Part shown: positions 17,421 to 32,159 of the stretch, in pieces
How the letters are laid out: the number at the start of each line of letters is the position of its first letter
Numbering within the stretch: position 1 is the stretch's first letter
Source of the DNA: Hyphomicrobium_A sp963745205
Lineage (GTDB): Bacteria; Pseudomonadota; Alphaproteobacteria; Rhizobiales; Hyphomicrobiaceae
Length of the DNA stretch: 64,000 nt
NCBI GenBank assembly: GCA_963745205.1
Contig: CAVUWX010000012.1
Location: 62,001 to 126,000 of the forward strand
Direction: 5' to 3'
Program-made: the position numbers and the translations under genes
Notes under the pieces: model-generated
What the model saw: only the letters and a program-made list of their open reading frames with translations
Told to the model about the DNA's origin: nothing
The model's database searches: none

Positions 17421-18485
17421 ATGCACAACGTTGCCGCCGTGATGATGAAGCCAAGCTCGATGCGGCTCTTGCAGGTGCTCAGCGGAGAGGTGCTGTCGCC
17501 GCCGCCAGTGTGGCTGATGCGGCAGGCCGGCCGCTACCTTGCCGAATATCGTGCAGTGCGGGAGAAAGCCGGCGGCTTCCTCGACCTCTGCTACACGCCG
17601 GAGCTTGCGGCGGAAGTGACGCTGCAGCCGATCCGTCGCTTTGGCTTCGACGCAGCGATCTTATTCTCCGACATTCTCGTCGTGCCCGACGCGCTTGGCC
17701 AGCGCGTTTCATTCCGCGAGAGCGAGGGCCCCTCGCTCTCGCCGATCACAGACGAGCGTCAGCTGTCGCGCCTCAATGCCGGTAATACGGGGAAGAAGTT
17801 TTCCCAGGTGTTCGAAACCGTTGCGCGTGTGCGCGATGCTCTGCCGAAAGCGACGGCGCTGATCGGTTTCTGCGGTGCGCCGTGGACAGTCGCGACGTAC
17901 ATGGTTGCGGGCGAAGGCTCCTCCGATCAGGCGGCCGCGCGGCTGTGGGCCTATCGCGACCGCGCTGGTTTCGGTCGGCTCATCGACATCATCGTCGAAT
18001 CCTCGATTGCATATCTCGACGGCCAGGTGCGTGCCGGTGCCAACGTGCTGCAGATCTTCGATAGCTGGGCTGGCAGTCTGCCCGAGGCAGAGTTCGACTC
18101 CTGGGTGGTGGCGGCGACGCAGCGAATCGTGACAGAGCTGAAGGCGCGACATCCGAGCGTTCCCATCATCGGCTTTCCGCGCGGCGCAGGTGAGAATGCG
18201 GCGCGCTACGTCGAGACGACACGCGTCGATGGGATCGGCTGCGGCACCGCAGAGCCATTGGCTGCGATGCGCGCGCTCGCCGAAAGCGGCGTCACGGTGC
18301 AGGGCAATCTCGATCCGCTGCTGCTCGTTGTCGGGGGTGAGGCGATGGAGCGGCGCGTGATGGAAATTCTCACCGCGATGCGGGGGCTGCCCTTCATCTT
18401 CAACCTGGGCCACGGGATCGTTCCGCAAACGCCGCCCGAGAACGTCGAGCGCCTGGTCGCGCTCATTCGCGCTAAGCCCGGATAG
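17421..18485 (+). CDS. hemE: Uroporphyrinogen decarboxylase
   Basis: 354 residues with PPPVWLMRQAGRYLAEYR (the conserved RQAGRY substrate loop), ILFSDILVVPDALG, and GFCGAPWTVATYMVAG. It converts uroporphyrinogen III to coproporphyrinogen III in haem synthesis. I keep the ATG at 17,421; internal Met codons 8-9 are alternatives. It opens a rightward haem/rho group with hemJ 5 bases downstream. Confidence 0.96.
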   Translation: MHNVAAVMMKPSSMRLLQVLSGEVLSPPPVWLMRQAGRYLAEYRAVREKAGGFLDLCYTPELAAEVTLQPIRRFGFDAAILFSDILVVPDALGQRVSFRESEGPSLSPITDERQLSRLNAGNTGKKFSQVFETVARVRDALPKATALIGFCGAPWTVATYMVAGEGSSDQAAARLWAYRDRAGFGRLIDIIVESSIAYLDGQVRAGANVLQIFDSWAGSLPEAEFDSWVVAATQRIVTELKARHPSVPIIGFPRGAGENAARYVETTRVDGIGCGTAEPLAAMRALAESGVTVQGNLDPLLLVVGGEAMERRVMEILTAMRGLPFIFNLGHGIVPQTPPENVERLVALIRAKPG

Positions 18486-18490
18486 CCCCG

Positions 18491-18910
18491 ATGCTATGGC
18501 TTAAGGCTGTGCACGTGGTTGCGGTGGTCGCCTGGTTCGCGGGGCTGTTCTACCTGCCGCGCCTCTACGTCTACCACGCCGCCGCAACGCCCGGCTCGGA
18601 GTTGTCCGCGACCTTAAAGATCATGGAGCGGCGCCTTTTGCGCCTGATCATGAACCCCGCGATGATCGTTGTGTGGGTGACGGGACCGTGGCTCGCCTGG
18701 TGGGAGGGGGTCTACATGGACGGCTGGCTGCAGGCCAAGTTCGTCCTGGTGCTGGCCCTGACCTGGTTCCACCATGAGCTCGGGCGGTGGCGCAAAGCCT
18801 TCGCCGAGGATCGCAACACCCGCTCGGCGAAGTTCTATCGAATCGCCAACGAGGTGCCGACGGTTCTGCTGGTCGGCATCGTTATACTAGTGATCATAAA
18901 GCCTTTTTGA
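18491..18910 (+). CDS. hemJ: Protoporphyrinogen IX oxidase HemJ
   Basis: 139 residues with four predicted membrane helices. The N-terminal LKAVHVVAVVAWFAGLFYLP contains the conserved His of the family, followed by RLYVYH. Later, MNPAMIVVWVTGPWLAWWEG and the conserved WFHHELGRWRKAF complete the signature. HemJ oxidises protoporphyrinogen IX in the membrane in bacteria lacking HemG and HemY; its location directly after hemE agrees with this. The 234 bases to rho are probably the rho leader; no gene is evident there. Confidence 0.93.
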   Translation: MLWLKAVHVVAVVAWFAGLFYLPRLYVYHAAATPGSELSATLKIMERRLLRLIMNPAMIVVWVTGPWLAWWEGVYMDGWLQAKFVLVLALTWFHHELGRWRKAFAEDRNTRSAKFYRIANEVPTVLLVGIVILVIIKPF

Positions 18911-19144
18911 CGCGAATAGTTGCGAAGGCCGCTTTTCCTATCGCTTTTCGTCTGCTATACAAAATTGAATTCCGCATCGAACTCGGGGCCGCTCTGGCCT
19001 ATGGGTTGGTCGCCCTAGCCCTCAATCAAAGGGCAAGGCAGGCCGTGTTGTGGCGTTGGCCACGACCGAGAATTCTCCCACCCACCACCCAGGCCCGGCA
19101 CCTTCTCTTCCCGCCCCCCTGCCGAGGCCGTTCGGAGCTTTTTC

Positions 19145-20410
<1,266 letters not shown>

Positions 20411-20454
20411 GGAGGGCTGCTATGGAGCACACGTCAGACTGTGCCACTAATGAT

Positions 20455-20476
20455 GCCCCGGCGTTGCCGCCGGGGC
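20455..20476. terminator. Perfect 9-bp hairpin between rho and the convergent small gene
   Basis: GCCCCGGCG (20,455-20,463), loop TTGC, CGCCGGGGC (20,468-20,476). It lies 45 bases after the rho stop and 19 bases beyond the stop of the convergent gene at 20,495, so it could serve both strands. There is no T-tract on either side, so it may be a processing or pausing hairpin rather than a full intrinsic terminator. Confidence 0.45.
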
Positions 20477-20494
20477 GGTGCACGTGCGGCGCCG

Positions 20495-20800
20495 TTAGAG
20501 CTGAGAAATTATCCCCCGCTTCATGGCCCGATCATCCCGCTTGTACTCAGGACGCGGTCCATCAAAACAGACACCGGTAGTCTCAATCCTGACGATCCGG
20601 TCTACGCGAAACAACTTCCAGTTCACATGCTCGCCTGAGGCGCTCGCCCCCTCGGTCTGAAATGCGCGTAACAGAACTTGGCCACTTGAACCGTAACCAA
20701 GAGCATGAGGCTCGATAATTCGCAGCCCGGGCTCATAGTAGAGTTGAATAGCGCGCCGTTCGGTAATCGCTGAAGCGATTACGGCAATCTCGCGTTGCAT
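20495..20800 (-). CDS. Small WYL-like domain protein
   Basis: 101 residues, consisting almost entirely of one beta-rich segment: AITERRAIQLYYEPGLRIIE, then GQVLLRAFQTEGASASG and NWKLFRVDRIVRIE. This order resembles the ligand-binding half of WYL domains, here without the usual DNA-binding N-terminus. WYL domains bind nucleic acid or nucleotide ligands in many bacterial regulators. The gene stands alone, convergent with rho. Its function is unknown; it may be a stand-alone sensor or a remnant. Confidence 0.65.
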   Translation of the reverse strand: MQREIAVIASAITERRAIQLYYEPGLRIIEPHALGYGSSGQVLLRAFQTEGASASGEHVNWKLFRVDRIVRIETTGVCFDGPRPEYKRDDRAMKRGIISQL

Positions 20801-20842
20801 CGTTGTCCTGCTTTCTCAACAGGACGATCCCGGCACTTGACC

Positions 20843-20955
20843 GTGAAACGCCAACGCGCGACTCTAATTCTGTTGTGATTTGAGGTTCCCGCACCGGGAT
20901 CGTCGGTTTCGGGAACGCACTACAGAAGGGCAGGCGCGCTAACGCCTGCCCTTTT
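20843..20955 (+). ncRNA. Candidate small RNA with intrinsic terminator
   Basis: Between the small WYL-like gene and the desaturase gene the + strand carries two consecutive hairpins. The first, 20,886-20,915, pairs TTCCCG with CGGGAA and has an inner ACCG/CGGT stem; the second is a strong terminator (20,926-20,955). Both flanking protein genes are on the minus strand, and rho stops more than 500 bases upstream behind another hairpin, so a separate + strand transcript is the natural reading. A TTGACC at 20,837-20,842 could be a -35 element, but no good -10 lies at standard spacing; the 5' end is therefore uncertain. Confidence 0.4.
20926..20955 (+). terminator. Intrinsic terminator (+ strand)
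   Basis: An 11-base-pair perfect stem, AAGGGCAGGCG with CGCCTGCCCTT, loop CGCTAA, followed by TTTT (20,952-20,955). The T-run exists only on the + strand side, so it ends a rightward transcript, although no rightward protein gene precedes it. Confidence 0.75.
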
Positions 20956-21023
20956 GCATCTACATGATGCGATCTCAAGACTCGAGGGCGGACCAATCCA
21001 CTTAAAGCCTTGCTCCTGCAAGA

Positions 21024-21998
21024 CTACTCCGCGGCGTCGACGATGCGACGCGCTTCCTGGGCGGGCGTCGCGGGCGTTGGAGCGGCCGGCTTGCGGTAGC
21101 GCTCGGGCTCGCCTTCGCCCGGCTTGTAGAAAATCGGGAACAGCAGCTGCTCCACGTAACCCTTGGGGAAATTCGGCAGCTCGTCGACGCCCAAGTCGCC
21201 GGCGGTAATCGGACGCGACGGGGTCTCCTGGAAGGTGCCGAGCATGCGGTCCCAAACCGTCAGCAGGAGCCCGAAGTTGCAGTCGCCCTCGGTGCCCCAG
21301 TTCACGTGGTGCAGGTGGTGGATGCGCCCGATCGACAAATGCTTCTGCAGCGGGCCCAAGCGCGCATCGACATTTGAATGCTGCACGATCAGCGTCATCG
21401 AAATCAGGAACCCGAGCACGACGGCAACCGGTACCGGCATGCCCATGATCACGAGCGGCGCGTTGCCGATGATCATGTCGATGATCTGATGCAGCGGATG
21501 ACGTAGCACGCCGTTCAAGCCGTAGAGGCGGCCTACGCCGTGATGCACGGCATGCAGCCGCCATAGCGGCGCGAAACGGTGGGAGAGGTAGTGCATCATC
21601 ATGAAGGCGAAGTCGGCGATGACGAACGCCATGACCACCTGCGCCCACATCGGCCACTGCGTCGGCCACAGCCCCTGGAACGGAAACAGCCAGCAGATCA
21701 CCGGGATCAAGAGGACGGCGACGGTCGCCTGGTACTCGTAGACGAGGATGTGCAGAAAGTTGGCGGTGTTGTCGCCGTGCGCGTCGTGATCATTCCAATT
21801 CTCAAAGAACGGGGCGGTGCGCTCCGCCGCGAAAGCAATCGCGTAGGCGAGCACGAGCAGCGGCGCGAGCAGAAGATAGGCCCACGTGTGCCCGCGGGCG
21901 ACGACCAGATCCGACACCACCCAGTAGGCGGCAGCCGTCATGCCGAACATCATGAACGGTGCGTAGCCGTAGCGCACGATGGCGCTCGAGGATGGCAT
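21024..21998 (-). CDS. Sterol desaturase / fatty acid hydroxylase superfamily membrane protein
   Basis: 324 residues from the ATG at 21,998 with GGAG upstream; a TTG at 22,028 is less likely. Several membrane helices (about 15-35, 40-60, 95-115, 125-145) precede and surround the histidine clusters HYLSHR, HAVHHG and IHHLHHVNW, the di-iron ligands of the superfamily. Members hydroxylate or desaturate lipids such as sterols, hopanoids or carotenoids; the substrate here is unknown. The C-terminus is an Ala/Pro-rich cytoplasmic tail. Transcribed alone, with yyaL-like upstream on the same strand (142 bases away). Confidence 0.85.
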   Translation of the reverse strand: MPSSSAIVRYGYAPFMMFGMTAAAYWVVSDLVVARGHTWAYLLLAPLLVLAYAIAFAAERTAPFFENWNDHDAHGDNTANFLHILVYEYQATVAVLLIPVICWLFPFQGLWPTQWPMWAQVVMAFVIADFAFMMMHYLSHRFAPLWRLHAVHHGVGRLYGLNGVLRHPLHQIIDMIIGNAPLVIMGMPVPVAVVLGFLISMTLIVQHSNVDARLGPLQKHLSIGRIHHLHHVNWGTEGDCNFGLLLTVWDRMLGTFQETPSRPITAGDLGVDELPNFPKGYVEQLLFPIFYKPGEGEPERYRKPAAPTPATPAQEARRIVDAAE

Positions 21999-22140
21999 CG
22001 ACCGGTCTCCGAACAAGCTGGCAGGCAAACCCGTGAACGGGCTTTGGGGGTTCGCCTCGAACCTGGATACGGCGTCGTTGTCCGCAAACGTAGTAGCTGG
22101 CGGTCAGCGCATCCAGATAGGTTGCCGCGATTGCGATTAT

Positions 22141-24165
<2,025 letters not shown>

Positions 24166-24226
24166 GCCGGCCTCCAGCGGTGCCGACCGATTGGACGCCG
24201 CGCGTCCCAACGAGTAGTCCAAAAGC

Positions 24227-25558
24227 ATGGACGAAACATCGACGATCTTTGCGCTGTCGAGCGCGCCCGGGCGGGCGGGCGTCGCCGTCGTGCGCGTTTC
24301 CGGGCCGCGAGCAGGCACAGCGATCGATGCTCTCGCATCGCCGCGGCCGCAGGACCGCGTCGCCGCCCTCCGCCGTCTGCGCGCGCCCGCAACGGGTGAG
24401 ATTCTCGACCACGCGCTCGTGCTTTGGCTCGCCGCGCCCAAAACCGAAACCGGCGAGGACATGGCCGAGTTCCACCTGCACGGTGGCCCGGCGATCGTGA
24501 AATCGGTGCTGGCGGCGCTCTCTGGCCTTCCCGGCTGCCGGCTCGCCGAGCCCGGCGAGTTCGCCCGCCGGGCCTTCGAGAACGGCAAGATCGATCTCGC
24601 CGAAGCCGAGGGCCTCGCCGACCTCATCGACGCGGAGACGGAGGCGCAGCGGCGCCAGGCGTTGGCGCAGATGGGGGGCACGCTATCGGATCTCTATGAA
24701 GGCTGGCGGCGTCAGCTGATCGAAGCTTGCGCGCTCATCGAGGCGGCGATCGATTTTAGCGAAGAGGCCGACGTGGCGGCGGATGCGTTCGCGCGAGGGC
24801 GGAGCCGCATCGCCGAGCTGCGCCCCGCGATCGCCGCGCATCTCGACGACGGCAACCGCGGCGAGATCCTGCGCGAAGGCTTCCGTGTGGTGCTCGGCGG
24901 TCCACCCAACGTCGGCAAGTCGAGCCTCTTGAACGCGCTCGCCCGCCGCGAAGCGGCGATCGTGTCGGAAGAGGCGGGGACGACGCGCGACGTGATCGAG
25001 GTGCGCCTCGACCTTAGCGGCTATTCCGTCATCGTGTCCGACACCGCCGGCATCCGCGAGCCGCAAGGCGCGATCGAGCGCGAGGGCATCCGCCGCGCGC
25101 TCGCGCACGCTCGCGACGCCGACCTCGTCGTGTGGCTGAGCGACGCGAGCGCTCATGCGGTACCTCCCCCGCCCGAGCTCGCGGCGCGCGGGGATAAATT
25201 CTTCCTCGCCGTCGCCAACAAAATAGATGTCCCCGGCGCGTTGCCACCGCCTGACGCTCTCGCGGTGTCGGCGAAGACCGGGGCGGGCATCGACGCCCTC
25301 ACGCGCCGCCTCGGGGATATCGTTCGCGACCGGGTGGGGACGACCGAGGCGCCGGCCATCACGCGCCATCGCTACCGCCATCACCTGCAAGCGTGCATGT
25401 CGGCCCTGCAATCGTTCATGTCGGGGCCGCCAAGCGACATGGAGCTGCGTGCCGAGGACCTGCGCCAAGCGGCCAACGCGCTTGGCCGCATCACCGGGCG
25501 AGTCGATGTGGAGGATGTGCTGGGGGAAATCTTCGGCCGCTTTTGCATCGGCAAATAA
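24227..25558 (+). CDS. mnmE: tRNA uridine-5-carboxymethylaminomethyl(34) synthesis GTPase MnmE
   Basis: 443 residues. The N-terminal folate-binding domain has GRAGVAVVRVSGP and FHLHGGPAIV; the G domain begins at GGPPNVGKSSLLN (about residue 223), then EEAGTTRDVIE, DTAGIREP and NKID; the protein ends FGRFCIGK with the conserved Cys. With MnmG it modifies the wobble uridine of several tRNAs. It begins the mnmE-mnmG-rsmG-parA-parB group, a conserved origin-proximal cluster. Confidence 0.97.
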   Translation: MDETSTIFALSSAPGRAGVAVVRVSGPRAGTAIDALASPRPQDRVAALRRLRAPATGEILDHALVLWLAAPKTETGEDMAEFHLHGGPAIVKSVLAALSGLPGCRLAEPGEFARRAFENGKIDLAEAEGLADLIDAETEAQRRQALAQMGGTLSDLYEGWRRQLIEACALIEAAIDFSEEADVAADAFARGRSRIAELRPAIAAHLDDGNRGEILREGFRVVLGGPPNVGKSSLLNALARREAAIVSEEAGTTRDVIEVRLDLSGYSVIVSDTAGIREPQGAIEREGIRRALAHARDADLVVWLSDASAHAVPPPPELAARGDKFFLAVANKIDVPGALPPPDALAVSAKTGAGIDALTRRLGDIVRDRVGTTEAPAITRHRYRHHLQACMSALQSFMSGPPSDMELRAEDLRQAANALGRITGRVDVEDVLGEIFGRFCIGK

Positions 25559-25566
25559 GTCCCCGA

Positions 25567-25582
25567 TGTTTCACGTGAAACC
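25567..25582. other. parS partition site 1
   Basis: TGTTTCACGTGAAACC, matching the ParB-binding consensus TGTTTCACGTGAAACA at 15 of 16 positions. It lies in the 107-base gap between mnmE and mnmG, about 3.5 kb from parB and 8 kb from the predicted origin. Confidence 0.93.
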
Positions 25583-25665
25583 ACCCGTTGACCGTCGCGA
25601 TCGGTTTTGACGTGCGGCCCCGGCTGCGAGTAGAACACGGCCACCACAGGCCCCGGACACTTCCC

Positions 25666-27536
<1,871 letters not shown>

Positions 27537-27537
<1 letters not shown>

Positions 27538-28202
27538 TGACGCCCCCCGCGGCCATCACGACGCCTGAGGACTTTGCGCGCGCCTTTGGCGTTTCACGTG
27601 AAACGTTGGGGCGGCTTGAGACCTACGAGGCCCTGTTGAAGCAGTGGCAGAGGACGATCAATCTCGTCGCCCCCAGCACGCTTTCGCGACATTTGGCACC
27701 GGCATTTCGCAGATTCAGCCCAGCTCCTCGATCTCGCCCCGCCGCGAGCGGAGCACTGGCTCGACCTCGGCTCCGGCGCCGGCTTCCCAGGGCTCGTCCT
27801 CGCCATCCTGCTCGCCGAGCGCGGCCATGGCCGTGTGACCCTCATCGAAAGCGATACCCGCAAGGCCGCCTTCCTCGGCGAAGTCGCCCGCCGAGTGGGA
27901 GTGGCTGTGGACATCCGGGGGACAAGAATCGAAAAAAGCGCGACTCAGGCTAAGCTTGGCCCTGTGGATGTGGTCACGGCTCGTGCGTTGGCACCATTGC
28001 CGCGCCTCTTCGAATTATCCGCGCCCTACTTTTCCGGGCCCACAATGGGGCTGTTCCTCAAGGGCCGCGAGGTGGAAGCCGAGGTCGAGGCGGCGGGCCA
28101 GCTCTGGGAGTTTGAGCCCGAGCTGCGCCAAAGCCTGACCGACGCCGGCGGCCGAATCGTCGTAATCCGCGCGTTGAAAGCCAAGACGGAGGGTCATTCG
28201 CG

Positions 28203-28206
<4 letters not shown>
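27537..28206 (+). CDS. rsmG: 16S rRNA (guanine(527)-N(7))-methyltransferase RsmG (frame break)
   Basis: The start ATG (27,537) overlaps the mnmG stop by one base. The first frame gives FGVSRETLGRLETYEALLKQ and INLVAPSTLSR; at about 27,689 one extra base shifts the frame, and the next frame continues IWHRHFADSAQLLDLAPP, then the SAM motif WLDLGSGAGFPGLVLA, then TLIESDTRKAAFLGEVAR and TARALAPLP. Joined, this is a full-length RsmG of about 222 residues. It methylates 16S rRNA. The break is probably a sequence error. parS site 3 is embedded at VSRET (residues 19-23). The stop overlaps parA by 4 bases. Confidence 0.9.
27590..27605. other. parS partition site 3 (inside rsmG)
   Basis: CGTTTCACGTGAAACG, identical over all 16 bases to site 2. 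It is read in frame as GVSRET at the rsmG N-terminus, 0.6 kb before parA. Confidence 0.95.
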
Positions 28207-29031
<825 letters not shown>

Positions 29032-29052
29032 GCAGAGAGGCTCGAAGACCTC

Positions 29053-29939
29053 ATGAATGCACCACTGCCGAAAAGCCGTCTTGGCCGCGGGCTCGCCTCT
29101 CTCATCGGGGAGCCCGTGCCGGGCCAGGCCATCACTGCCGCCCGAGGGCGAGCAGCGTCTGGTTCCGATCTCGGATGTGAAGCCGGGCCGGCTCAACCCG
29201 CGCAAGGACTTCCGCGACGAGGAGCTCGCCGAGCTCGCCGAGTCCATTCGCAGCAAGGGTCTCGTTCAGCCGATCATCGTGCGCCCGGTTCGCCAGCGGC
29301 TATGAGATCGTCGCCGGCGAGCGGCGCTGGCGCGCGGCACAGAAGGCCGGCCTGCACACCGTGCCCGTCATCGCGCGCGACCTGAGCGACAAAGAGGTCC
29401 TCGAGCTCGCGATCATCGAGAACGTGCAGCGTGCGGACCTCAATGCCATCGAGGAGGCAACCGGCTATCGCGAGCTGGTCGAGCGGTTCTCCTATAGCCA
29501 GGAGCAGCTCTCCGATATCATCGGCAAGAGCCGCAGCCACGTCGCCAACACGCTGCGCCTGTTGAAGCTGCCCGAAAGCGTGCAGGCAATGGTGCAGGAG
29601 GGCCGGCTCACCGCCGGCCACGCGCGCGCTCTCGTCGGGCGCGACGACGCGGAGGCGCTTGCGCGCCGCATCCTCGAGGAGAACCTCAACGTGCGCCAGG
29701 TCGAGGCGCTTGTGCAGGACGGCGGGGCAACCGAGACACAAACCGCCGATAGCGGGCGCAGCGTGCGCGAGAAGGACGCCGACACGCGCGCCTTCGAGAA
29801 GGAGCTGTCGTCCGTGCTCGGCCTCAAGGTCGAGATCAAACGTGGGTCGGGCGAGAGTGGCAACCTCATCATCAAGTTTGGCAATTACGACCAGCTCGAC
29901 TACATCCGCATGCGGCTCGTGCACGGCACCAACAGCTAG
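29053..29939 (+). CDS. parB: Chromosome partitioning protein ParB (two frame breaks)
   Basis: Frame 1 gives SRLGRGLASLIGEPVPG, the usual ParB opening. Near 29,110-29,140 it moves to a second frame with EQRLVPISDVKPGRLNPRKD and KGLVQPIIVRP, and near 29,287 to a third with SGYEIVAGERRWRAAQKAGL, the CTPase/parS-binding box, then IIENVQRADLNAIEEATGYR and the helix-turn-helix. Both changes are one extra base. Restored, it is about 294 residues with all ParB domains, including the C-terminal dimerisation segment. It loads on the three parS sites just upstream as a CTP-dependent clamp. Confidence 0.9.
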
Positions 29940-30028
29940 GAGCGTTTCGCCGGCGCTTGACGGCGCGCTCCGCTTGCGGCATGGCCCTGAGCAGCGACAA
30001 GTCCTTGCGCGCGCTTGAGGTTTAGCCC

Positions 30029-30352
30029 ATGAGCAACGACGTGCTGGTGCAACTTGCGGCGACCATCCACGCCCGCCGCGCGGCTTCCGCCGAAGCCTCC
30101 TACACACGCCAGCTCCTCGACGCTGGCCCGGCGAAGTGCGCCAAGAAGCTCGGCGAGGAAGCGGTTGAGACTGTAATGGCCGGCGCCGGCGAGAGCGCGG
30201 ACCGCCTCAAGGAGGAAGCGGCCGACCTCCTCTACCACCTGCTGGTGCTGCTCGAAGCCCGCGACGTTGCGATCGCCGATGTGCTCGCGGTGCTCGAGGC
30301 GCGCATGGGCACCTCGGGCCTGAAAGAAAAGGCCGACCGCGGCAAGCGCTGA
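30029..30352 (+). CDS. hisE: Phosphoribosyl-ATP pyrophosphatase
   Basis: 107 residues, with KKLGEEAVETVMAG followed by RLKEEAADLLYHLLVLLEAR, the metal-binding ExxE and ExxD signature of the MazG-related HisE family. It catalyses the second step of histidine synthesis. In many Hyphomicrobiales hisE and coaA follow hisF in a his operon; here they follow parB directly and no other his gene is in the window. Confidence 0.93.
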   Translation: MSNDVLVQLAATIHARRAASAEASYTRQLLDAGPAKCAKKLGEEAVETVMAGAGESADRLKEEAADLLYHLLVLLEARDVAIADVLAVLEARMGTSGLKEKADRGKR

Positions 30353-30394
30353 TAGACTGAAACAAACGTTCGGGTCCGCGCGGCTTTAGTAGCA

Positions 30395-31350
30395 ATGTCC
30401 TATCCCGCCAACCTGCAGTACTCGCCTTATCGCGTGTTCACCCGCGAGGAGTGGGCGCGGCTGCGCGCCGACACGCCGATGACGCTGGAGGAGAGCGAGC
30501 TCGAGCAGCTCTCGGGCCTCATCGAGGAGCTGTCGGTCGAGGAGGTCGAGCAGATCTATCTGCCGATGTCACGGCTCTTGAATCTCTACGTCGCGGCCGC
30601 ACAGCAGCTCCATTCGGTGACGTCGAAATTCCTCGGCCGCACCGACGGCAAAGTGCCCTTCATCATCGGCGTCGGCGGTTCGGTCGCCGTGGGCAAGAGC
30701 ACTACAGCGCGCGTCTTGAAGGCGCTGCTCGCGCGCTGGCCCGATCATCCGCGCGTCGATCAGATCACGACCGACGGCTTCCTGCTTCCCAACGCCGAGC
30801 TAGAGCAGCGCAAGCTCATGGACCGCAAGGGCTTTCCCGAGAGCTTCGATACCGCGCGGCTGTTGAACTTCCTCGCCGACGTGAAGTCGGGCGATGGCGA
30901 GCGTGGAGGCGCCGGTCTACTCACACTTCCACTACGACATCCTGCCGGACCAACGCACCGTCGTGGAGTCTGCCCGACATCCTTATCGTCGAGGGTCTGA
31001 ACGTGCTGCAGCCCGCGCGCATGCCGCGCGGCGGCGAAGCCATACCCTTCGTGTCGGATTTCTTCGATTTCTCGATCTATCTCGACGCCGAGCCGGAGAT
31101 CATCGAGGACTGGTACGTCGCGCGCTTCATGCGCTTGCGCACCACGGCCTTTCGCGACCCGGCCGCCTACTTCCATCAATACGCGAACCTCTCGCCCGAA
31201 TCGGCGCGCGAGCGCGCGCTAGCGATCTGGCGCACGATCAACTTGAAGAACCTCGAAGAGAATATTCTGCCGACGCGGCAGCGCGCGCGCCTGATCCTGC
31301 GTAAGGAAGCCGACCACCACGTCGAGTCGGTTGCGCTGCGCAAGCTCTAG
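30395..31350 (+). CDS. coaA: Pantothenate kinase, type I (two frame breaks)
   Basis: Landmarks in frame 1: NLQYSPYRVFTREEWARLR, P-loop GVGGSVAVGKSTTAR (about residues 91-105), then DQITTDGFLLPN and RKGFPESFD. One extra base at about 30,896 moves to ASVEAPVYSHFHYDILPDQR, and a second at about 30,969 to LPDILIVEGLNVLQPARM, DFSIYLDAEPE and the end. Restored length is about 317 residues, usual for prokaryotic CoaA, which makes 4'-phosphopantothenate, the first step of CoA synthesis. The hisE-coaA pairing is conserved. Confidence 0.9.
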
Positions 31351-31368
31351 GCAAAAGCCGGCTCAGCC

Positions 31369-31396
31369 AAAAAAAAGGCCGCCTGGGGCGGCGGCC
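31369..31396 (-). terminator. Intrinsic terminator for the leftward gene at 31,435
   Basis: On the minus strand: a 7-base-pair stem (31,377-31,383 with 31,390-31,396, GGCCGCC/GGCGGCC) followed by eight T (A-run 31,369-31,376 on +). It lies between the convergent coaA and the hypothetical gene and ends the latter. Confidence 0.8.
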
Positions 31397-31434
31397 CTAC
31401 AGTGACGCGTTAGTGCTCAGCGGGTCAGGACATT

Positions 31435-31983
31435 TCAGTTGAGGCGGGCTTTGCTCCGCGCGTAGATCGCGACCGCCACCGCGTTGAGGGTGAGCTGTCC
31501 CCTCAACGCCATCGAGACGGCCGGCAGGCGCAGCCAATACTCGGCCAGGATGATTTGGCCCTCCAGGGCGGTGCTCACTGCACACACTCCCAAGTCGAGG
31601 CAACCGACGAGCAGGGAACTCTGCGGGACTATCGAGAGAGATGGCAACGAACTCGATTTCGATACCGGCGGCGCGGCGGCAATCGCGTCGTGGGGCATGC
31701 TGGATTGGGCGAGCTTCGCCAGCTTCGCGACCTCGCGCTGCGTACTGCTGGTATTTGCGCGCGCGGCACGGCGGGCCTCCGCCAGGAGCTTCCCCTGCTC
31801 GAGGTTGAACTTGTCGCGCAGGCGGCGGATGGTCGAAGGATCTTCAACGCCGAGAGAGCGAATTGCCGTGGTCGGCTTGAGCTTGGGGTTCGCAACGAGA
31901 GCGGCGGCGATGCTCGCGAGCCGCTTGCGGTCGTCTAGTCCGGTGCCTTTGGGCCGCCCGTAACGTGCGCTCGCCGTCTGCAT
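31435..31983 (-). CDS. Conserved hypothetical protein with AT-hook-like N-terminus
   Basis: I do not recognise the family. From the ATG at 31,983 it has 182 residues. Residues 8-15 (YGRPKGTG) contain a GRP core with flanking basic residues like an AT-hook, followed by a helix-rich segment (LASIAAALVANPKLKPTTA, then RSLGVEDPSTIRRLRDKFN) that could be a helix-turn-helix. The C-terminal half is hydrophobic and low in charge, possibly a peripheral membrane or oligomerisation part. It is a single-gene unit with its own terminator. A DNA-binding role is inference only. The frame is also open upstream to 32,130. Confidence 0.6.
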   Translation of the reverse strand: MQTASARYGRPKGTGLDDRKRLASIAAALVANPKLKPTTAIRSLGVEDPSTIRRLRDKFNLEQGKLLAEARRAARANTSSTQREVAKLAKLAQSSMPHDAIAAAPPVSKSSSLPSLSIVPQSSLLVGCLDLGVCAVSTALEGQIILAEYWLRLPAVSMALRGQLTLNAVAVAIYARSKARLN

Positions 31984-32159
31984 CGAAGGATCCCGTGCCG
32001 CGATTCGTTGGCATTGGATTTTCTTGATCCGTCCGAGCCTTACCAGAGAGAATAAATGCCTTGTAGGAGCTAGTCCGCTCAATCGGCGATTATAGTGGCG
32101 AAAATGCCTCCGCAGAGGTGTATCGCGCACTCGTCTGGCAGCGATTTGCGCGGCGCCGC

